From NCBI GenBank assembly GCA_030490835.1, contig CM059971.1, positions 120,002,564 through 120,066,563 on the forward strand: 64,000 nt of DNA, in the 5' to 3' direction. The notes beneath the pieces are model-generated. The model saw only the letters and a list, made by a program, of their open reading frames with translations. It had not been told where the DNA came from and made no database searches. A program made the translations under genes and the position numbers. The stretch's first letter is position 1. The number at the start of each line of letters is the position of its first letter. This DNA comes from Annona cherimola. Taxonomy: Eukaryota > Streptophyta > Magnoliopsida > Magnoliales > Annonaceae. This document shows positions 57,072 through 64,000 of the stretch, in pieces.

Positions 57072-58799
57072 TTTGAAAAAATTAATGTTGTAAACGAGAA
57101 GTTACATTACATTCACGTCCCATTTAAGCCGGACCACTGCCTTCTAATTACTCAGTACAGCCCGCGTGGTGCTGATAAAGCCATTAATGACATGCCACGT
57201 GGACCCATCAGCCCCGTGCGGCGTCTTCCAGACTCCGCAATCGAGTTGTACGCGCAAGACATCCTAGCCTGGGAGGCAGTTCGATCCCCACCGTCAATGG
57301 CAAATTATCAATGATGGCGTCGACGTGGGCAGTGGGCTTTTCTGGGTTTCACCTCAAAATGGGCCTGTAAAAACAAACAGGCCCATCAATGGGCCGGGTG
57401 TAATGTTTTTTTTTTTTTTTATGTCTCACAGTAACGGTATCAATAATTTACAGAAAACATAAAAAAAAATTTACAGAAACAATGTAGTTATATAGAAAAA
57501 AAAAAATTCCACGTTGGAAAAACACCCCCAGCCAAAGAAACTTAGATAATATTTCTGAATTAGGTGTTCCCCAGTTCCTGTGGTGGTTGGGTCGTTGCAA
57601 ATTTAAAGGTATTTGAAAATTATCAAACCCCATCATTGAATACCTAGAATATGGTACATCAATTCATCAAAGTTGGGTTTTCTTTGAAGATAAAAAAAAA
57701 AAGTTGGGTTTTCTTTCGTTGAATGGAACCTGGGATTTATTCATATCCATTACTTTTTCAAAGGTGGGTATTTTCCCATTAGCTCGTTTGGATGGCTACG
57801 ATTCATCCCGTATCAACTGCCCAGTACTGTTTATGACAACTCCCAGCGTAGGTTCTCTTACCAGCCGAGAAACTGATCAGATAGGGAGGATGGAAATGGC
57901 ATCGTACCTACCCTCATATAAATAGTCTGCCCAATTGAAAAATCGATTTTCAAACACAAACCTTATCTTGAACAGTATTCAACTCTTCAGTGCCTGTGCT
58001 ATCTTGTGGTTTTGCACCAAACTGCTTGCACAAACAGACAAGTTTTATTATACTCTAGTGCAAAACATGCCTGCTTGAAACACCGCAGTCCGATGGTTGT
58101 AAAATCAAACAAGCTGTGATAACTAATGCATGCTGCTGCTGCGTATTTCAAAGATACCCATGGTTTTTAATTCAAATGGAGTCGACTCAATGTATGACTT
58201 TCTAGGTTGGTTCTATCTTGTGATTGGTGCTGCCTTGCTAAACATTTCCATGGCAAGAACCATGATTTTTTGGCCAACAACTATATATGGTGGATGGTAA
58301 AAGAAATACAGAAAATTAAAAAGAAAAACACATTACCTTAAACTAATTGTCTCTATGATTAAATGGCGAAAAGACCATTGCTTTGCAGTGTTCAATTTAC
58401 CTACTGCAATCCTTTTCAAACAAGAGGGCTTAGAATTTCGTTGCCAACATCCGACAGCTCACTGTACTATCATCGTATTAATTTATCAGCCTTACCTTAT
58501 TATATTGTTTGGTTTTATCATCGAGTCGACATATTAGAAAAAACGGTTTAGCTATATGTGACACAAAGATGATCACTTTAATTATGATTGAACTGGGTCC
58601 AAAAGTACATGGGAGTGGTGGAAGAGAGAAGGAGCGGCATTGATGACATTGTGAAAGAATGATAACATTGGATAAGTGGCTTTGCTCCGGTGCACCCAGC
58701 AGCAGCAACTTGTACTCTCTTCATATTTTCATCTTTTTGATGTTCTTATTTAGAAACTTTTCAAGAATGATGTTTGTTAGTAAGAAAAACTTTTCAAAC
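57072..58799. other. No supported gene; mixed intergenic DNA
   Basis: There is a GC-richer patch at 57115-57390 and otherwise AT-rich DNA. Open frames of 60-76 codons occur on both strands, none recognised. No element ends were identified. Confidence 0.5.
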
Positions 58800-58802
58800 T
58801 AA

Positions 58803-59092
58803 GGGTGTGTTTAGTTGGACACAAAAAATATCAACCAAAACTTTTCAATTTAAAACTTTTCACTTTCTATAACTATCCTATTTTTTAATTTTTTATTTAT
58901 ATTTTCCTATATAAATAACCCTATTTTTCAATCATTTCCACAAAACTACCCATACAACTAACCTATCTATTTTAACTTTATTATCTTTACACCTCATCAT
59001 TACTCATATCATATCACATTTTTTTTTATCAATTTGACAACTTTTATTTTGAAAACTTTTGATCAAAAAATTATCTCCAACCAAACACACCC
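58803..59092 (+). mobile_element. Tourist-like MITE, 290 bp, TAA duplication
   Basis: The ends GGGTGTGTTTAG and CCAAACACACCC are flanked by TAA (58800-58802 and 59093-59095). The interior follows the 50668 copy throughout. The good preservation suggests recent activity of the family. Confidence 0.9.
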
Positions 59093-59365
59093 TAAAACTT
59101 TTCACTCTCCATAATTATCTTATTTTAAATTATTTTTTCAATTTTTTCTATATAACTATCCTACTTTTTAATCATTTATACACGACCATCTATATAACTA
59201 ACTATCTATTCTCTTTATTCATCATCATTATTTATAGCTTATCACATTAATTTTTTTCATTTAAAAAACTTTTCATTAGAAGTTATATTACTTCCCAAAC
59301 ACACCAATTTTAAAACTTTTACAACGTAAATTTTTCGTCTAAAGTTTTATCACTTCCTAGTCATA
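59093..59365 (+). mobile_element. Two partial Tourist-like copies in tandem
   Basis: A copy lacking its left end runs from about 59096 (aacttttcactctccataattatctt) to CCCAAACACACC at 59294-59305. A tail-only piece (taaaacttttacaacg...tcacttcctagtcat) follows to about 59365. With the intact element at 58803 they form a three-part array. Confidence 0.65.
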
Positions 59366-60633
59366 CCAGAAATTTGTTAATTATACCCTATCTTGGATTT
59401 ACATGTCGTGCCATCATTAAAGATCTTCCAAAGCTCGAATTTATCCTTTTGAAAAACTTCACATTGTTTTACTGGCTGGTGATGCTTTCTTGCCCCATAA
59501 TTATAAGCCTGTGAGACTGTGCGCAACCACGCATGCACCAATGCCTAGACCATTTGGTGTACAAATTTTCTACACCCACAGTTTATGACAGGGACGTAGG
59601 CAGTCATAAAACAACCACTTTTCTAGACTTCCATCTGTTCATGAATCAAGTACCGGACCACATACCCCTGGTGGACAGCCTAACCACATCCTTTTTAGGT
59701 CAAGAAAATATTAAAAAAAAAAAATGGATATTGGTGGCCACTGGCCACAAAACTTGCACCGAAGATGCTTGCCTAATGTAGATAGTAAGTATCAGTCGAC
59801 CACGTGGAAATCATGAAATTAATTAGAAGTAAGTAAAAACGTTTACGGACGCAACTCATGGTCATCGAGCATGCATGGCGCAAAGTGCAAAGGAAACTTG
59901 GGTTGCACATTAACATTGAAAGCCCCACATGCATTTGATGGACGGCATAGATTAAATCTTTCATGCTTTTGTTGACTTCCCCGCGTGGCACCTTCAATTC
60001 GATGCCCAAAAGATCCGAACGCATTCCAACGCATTTGAGTTTTGGAAGGGTCAATTTTCATTGCTCATACTATCACTGCTTGTAAAGAATTTATCTGCAG
60101 CCTGAATTTTAAACCGCACATGCCGCCGTCATTTACGGGTTGTACAAAATATTATTATTTTTTATTCTAATAAAATTTTCAATTTTTAAAATCTATGTAA
60201 TGTTTTTTATTTTTGAGAATTAATTAAATTTCAGAAGAGACAACATCTAAGTAAGATTTACATATTTTAAAAAATAAAAAAATTTAAAAATTTTTTCGTG
60301 GCCCCTGTTGTGTGGGGTGTTATTGAAGAATTTTCCTCCCATGAGAGTTACGAATTTGCTTAAATGTAATATGAGTTATCGTAATATATAAATATCCAAA
60401 AAAAAATCTACATGCAGCTGCATAGTGATGTCGGATTTTACTAAAGTCTTCGACTACTATATATGCTACTTTGGCATACTTTAATTATTAAATCAAAATA
60501 TAATTTATTTATTTTATTAAGATTATTTTTTATTGTGGCCTAATATCATTTCGCTTAAATTTCGAGAGAGTCATATTTATTAAAATTGTTTACAATTTTT
60601 TAGGTCCTTCTACATACTTACTAGAATGCTATA
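59366..60633. other. No supported gene; intergenic
   Basis: The minus strand is open for 93 codons at 59773-60054 but reads as nothing I know, starts in a weak context, and has no splice partners. The rest is AT-rich without recognised element ends. Confidence 0.5.
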
Positions 60634-60642
60634 ATAATTAAT

Positions 60643-61021
60643 GAGGAATGATCCTGTTAGCCATGACTAAGCAAAAATCCTGCTTAGTCCACGTCAAAAA
60701 ATTCATTTATAATAATTTTTTTTTCTTCATACATTTGTTTATCTAAATGTATTTAACATATAAATCAAGTTTTACCGTTTTGAATATATTTATATATATT
60801 TTTAGATTTTTTAAGATAAGGTTATTTTAAATATACATAGATGCTTAAAAATCTAAAAATATATATAAACATATCCAAAACGGTAAAACTTGATTTATAT
60901 ATTAAATACACATAGATAAACATGTGTATAAAGAAAAAAGAAAAAAAGGTTATTATAAATGTGTTTTTGATGTGGGCTAAACATGACATTTGCTTAGCTC
61001 GGGCTAACAGGATCATTCCTC
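60643..61021. mobile_element. Fold-back (Mutator-type) element, 379 bp, with 9-bp duplication
   Basis: Perfect direct repeats ATAATTAAT lie at 60634-60642 and 61022-61030. The left end GAGGAATGATCCTGTTAGCC is the exact complement of the right end. The arms pair over most of their length: tttatctaaatgtatttaacatataaatcaagttttaccgtttt against its complement near 60875-60925. Non-coding; it is the freshest-looking member of the group. Confidence 0.9.
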
Positions 61022-61084
61022 ATAATTAATATAATTATTTATCTAAATAAGAGTAAAATTTAGATAATATCAATGTTGAGTTAT

Positions 61085-61340
61085 TTATGATGTCTTTAGG
61101 AAGTGATAAAAGATTAAATTTTTTTTATGAAATTTTTTAGAGAAAATGATATGAAATTATAAGGATAATAATAAAGAAAAAAGAAAATAAAGTTAAAATA
61201 AATAGGCTAGTTATACAAGTAGGTGAATAGAAATGACTGAAAGTAATGCAGTTATATAGAAAAATGTGAAGAAATTATTGCAAAATAATTGTGGAAAACA
61301 AAAATCCTTAAATTAAAAGTTTTCGTATTATTCTAAAATG
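61085..61340 (-). mobile_element. Degenerate Tourist-like MITE
   Basis: It contains gataataataaagaaaaaagaaaataaagttaaaataaataggctagttatacaagtagg, agaaatgactgaaagtaatg and gaaaaatgtgaagaaattatt. The order matches 888-1168. The ends are worn. Confidence 0.65.
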
Positions 61341-61364
61341 CCTATAATAGTTTTAAACTAGATG

Positions 61365-61605
61365 TGTGTCTTAGAAGTAATAAAACTTTTGAACAAAAAG
61401 TTTTAAATAGAAAGAAAATAATATAATAAAATATGAGTAATAATAATGGGTAAAAACAATAAAGTTAAAATAGAAATGATTAAAAAGATACAATAATTGT
61501 GTAGAAAAATATGAAAAATGATTAAAATAAAGTAATTGTGGAAAGCAAAACGTTCTGAAGCGAACAATTGTGGTTTGAAAAGTTTTTTGGTTAAACAAAC
61601 ATGAT
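61365..61605 (-). mobile_element. Degenerate Tourist-like MITE
   Basis: It contains gtaataataatgggtaaaaacaataaagttaaaatagaaatgatt and aaaaatatgaaaaatgattaaaataaagtaattgtgg, and ends ttttttggttaaacaaacatg. It lies next to the copy at 61085-61340. Confidence 0.65.
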
Positions 61606-61964
61606 ATATAAACTAATTATTGTTATTATATGGAATTTATACTTCTATCAAATGACGCATACGAAAATATTTGATTTAAATAAAACTTAAATTTTTTATG
61701 TTTGATTTCGCTTTGAAGGTGGCTCCAAAATGGGTAAAACACCCAAATCTTCAATTGTGTCCGCATTGTAAAATGGTGTCGAGATTATAAAAGTGTTTTA
61801 CTTTATATTCATGGTTATTGCTAAGGATGGCCCTAGGTTGCATGGAAGTTTTTTATGTAACTCCATGGATGGTGGTCATTTTGACAATAAAATAGAAAAT
61901 CAACTATTTATATGGTTCAACGTTATTTTTTTATAATATTAAAAAATCCTTTTGAAGGGAGTCG

Positions 61965-62170
61965 CAAGTAGGCTACATTTGCTTATATATACACACAGTA
62001 TCATTTGATATAAATGATCATGAGAAGAAATCATTATTGTAACAATGCATTTAAGGTAATATTTTAAATGATCTAGATGTTAAAAATATAGCTTGAAATT
62101 CATACATAAACTAAACCACTTTATTATATTTGTTACACATTTTTGAACCTTTGGTTGGGGGAGGGAGGGG
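61965..62170 (-). mobile_element. Old fragment of the (TA)n-associated MITE family
   Basis: The string atgatctagatgttaaaaatatagcttgaaattcatacataaactaaaccactttattat matches, with changes, the internal part of the inverted copy at 22703-23055 (gacggtttagatgttgaaaatacc...). One end only. Confidence 0.45.
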
Positions 62171-62574
62171 GGTGTTTGTTTGCAAACTATATTATATATA
62201 AATGAAATTATAAAAAATAATTTGGTGTAACCAGATTACACATATATATATGTATAAAACATTTTAAAATTGATTGAGATAAATACGTACCATCAAATAT
62301 AAAGCGGCATATTGTATCTAGGAATAAATTAATTTCTATGTTTTTGATTTGCGCCAAAACAGTCGTCCACTCATCAAAAAGACTGCGACAGAATAGGCTG
62401 AAGTGGTAACCGTAGAAAATCACATGCTATGCTATGCTAGGTGCATGTAATCATTTCCTTGCAGTATATTCCATTAAAATCATGTGTTTTTTCAAAGGCC
62501 TTGCCTTGCGGTGGCAAACATCTCCCTTGTCCAAGTGGTGCCACTCAAGCAATTCTAAATATATATATATATAT

Positions 62575-62926
62575 GGGAAATATTCCAGTGCATGCGACTG
62601 CACGGTGCAGTCCATGCACTGTGGGCCCCACTTGATCATAAATAGAAAATCCACTCCACCCATTGTATTTAGAATTGTTCACTTTATTAGCATACCAATT
62701 TTCATCCAAATCCAACATGTGTGTAGTCCCCATCTTAAAATGGTGCAAAATCAACGTAATAAAATAGTTTAATGTAAATATCAAGTTTAAAGTGGTTTTT
62801 TCAATATCTAAACCGTCTAAAGTATGATTTATATATGGATAAATGAGTGTATAAAGTTTCATTACAATCTAATATGTGTGGGGTCCATTTTACAGCGGAC
62901 TGCACAGGATCGGATCTCTCTCTCTC
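62575..62926 (+). mobile_element. (TA)n-associated MITE, copy 3, 352 bp
   Basis: It is inserted between AT-dinucleotide runs (62558-62574 and 62927-62934). It begins GGGAAATATTCCAGTGCATG and includes GGTGCAGTCCATGCACTGTGGGCCCCAC; the right side has GGGGTCCATTTTACAGCGGACTGCACAGG. It is the best preserved copy and nearly matches the complement of 22703-23055 over its whole length. Confidence 0.85.
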
Positions 62927-62939
62927 TATATATAGACAT

Positions 62940-64000
62940 AATTTCTACAAGTTAATTAATTTTGACATAATTCCCTCCCTCGAGCATGATATTCAATCAT
63001 GCATGCTCATGATCCAACTTACGATCGAATTCGAGTATTTTGTCATCATGATAACAAACTAAAGAGGGTTTCTATGCAAATTAAGAACGTCTACATGATT
63101 AATATAACCATAAAATAATTCTAGAAACCTACGTATAATCTCATGACTATTTAAAATTCCACATACTACAATTAAAGCATACAAGAAGCAGCTAGACTAA
63201 TCGTTAGATCAGCGAATTCCAGCCGTTGGATATATTCTTTATCGTGAAGGTTGGCATTGAGATTCTAACTCCATCGGGGTCTACCTGTTAGTGCATAATT
63301 TTTATCTTAACTTATTTATAAAACTTCGATTTTAATTATTTTATAAGTATTTATCAAAATCTAGCCATAATCTATTTATGACTCATTTATATACAAGGTG
63401 GTGGGTTGCAAACTAATTGAAAATAAATTTGATAAATTATATCAAATAAAACAACTAACAAACTTGTAAAAATAATTTTTTTTAACATTTTCAAACACTA
63501 ATGGGGCATTGCTAAAATAATAGAAAAAATTAAAACATTAGAATTTTTTATTTTATATCTAGGTTAGTAGGTTGTAATTATTAACTTGATTACATACTTA
63601 GTTGAGGAGTTGAAACATTTCAGCTTGTTACTGCTTATTTAGTTAGATCAGTTGATAAGTTAATGGACTAAAACTTATTTATCTAACTTACCCCAATCCT
63701 AATCAGATTAGTTTAGTAATAGTTTGTTAGTAGGATCGCTGGTTGACCCATGCCCAATTATAGCCCTAGTTGGCATGCATGCGACCTATCTAGAAGCATC
63801 CAATGCAATGAGATTTGGACTAAAAGGAATTACAACATACTGAGAAATGAATAAGTATATTACGAATTAGGAAAATAATAATGAGAATGAGAAAAATGAC
63901 ATCGAAAATAAAAAATTAATTTGATACTAATCACATTTCATCTAATAAGATGCTTCTGAACTGGCCTTCAGGGTTGGGTGAAAAAGTAGAAAAAGATATT
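62940..64000. other. AT-rich end of window, no supported feature
   Basis: I see no exon-like sequence, RNA gene or clear transposon end in this last kilobase. Weak tRNA-B-box-like words near 63255-63280 lack an A box at the right spacing and have no flanking duplication. Confidence 0.5.

Noticed and set aside
59773..60061. Overlapping open frames of 93 and 72 codons as a gene
   Set aside because: They overlap in different frames, have no recognisable domain, and show no splice or promoter context.
1..64000. CRISPR arrays, bacterial operons or prokaryotic origins
   Set aside because: The window is plant nuclear DNA with spliced genes; no regularly spaced repeats of CRISPR type were seen.

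Overview
This is nuclear DNA of a flowering plant. It carries three plant-type nuclear genes, two with many GT-AG introns, set in AT-rich DNA full of miniature transposons and tRNA-derived SINEs. The large, transposon-filled introns suggest a medium or large genome. I cannot place the species from the window alone.

Layout. (1) About 1-27,350, + strand: MSH1, the plant organellar MutS homologue with a C-terminal GIY-YIG nuclease domain. The 5' exons lie before the window. Nineteen exons, 2,114-27,038, join in one intact frame of 1,031 codons plus stop. The introns hold a 411-bp Mutator-type fold-back element, a Tourist-like MITE, (TA)n-inserting MITEs, two SINEs, probable LTR remnants and several local tandem duplications. 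(2) About 27,040-45,280: 18 kb in which I support no gene. It is layered with Tourist-like MITEs, Mutator-type fold-backs and SINEs, some nested, plus a few GC-richer islands of unknown origin. (3) About 45,300-52,530, + strand: a TRM/LONGIFOLIA-like gene (VARLMGF motif, C-terminal DUF4378) with a non-coding first exon, two small upstream ORFs and five coding exons encoding 977 residues. (4) 53,576 to about 56,000, - strand: an intronless PLS-class pentatricopeptide repeat (PPR) gene convergent with the TRM-like gene. Its start codon is unresolved, because the open frame has no upstream ATG. (5) About 56,240-64,000: gene-free DNA with clustered and nested MITEs and a SINE.

The genes do not form a pathway. 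MSH1 and the PPR protein both belong to families acting in organelles (DNA recombination surveillance and RNA processing), but nothing here says the adjacency matters. The TRM-like protein belongs to a cortical-microtubule and cell-shape family.

The most informative content is the transposon record: at least seven related fold-back elements, four with clear or near-perfect 9-10 bp target duplications; a Tourist-like family with TTA/TAA duplications; a MITE family sitting in (TA)n tracts; and several SINEs, two of which share a 3' tail. I found no wholly new system. Splice sites and homologies were judged by eye; no database search or transcript evidence was available.
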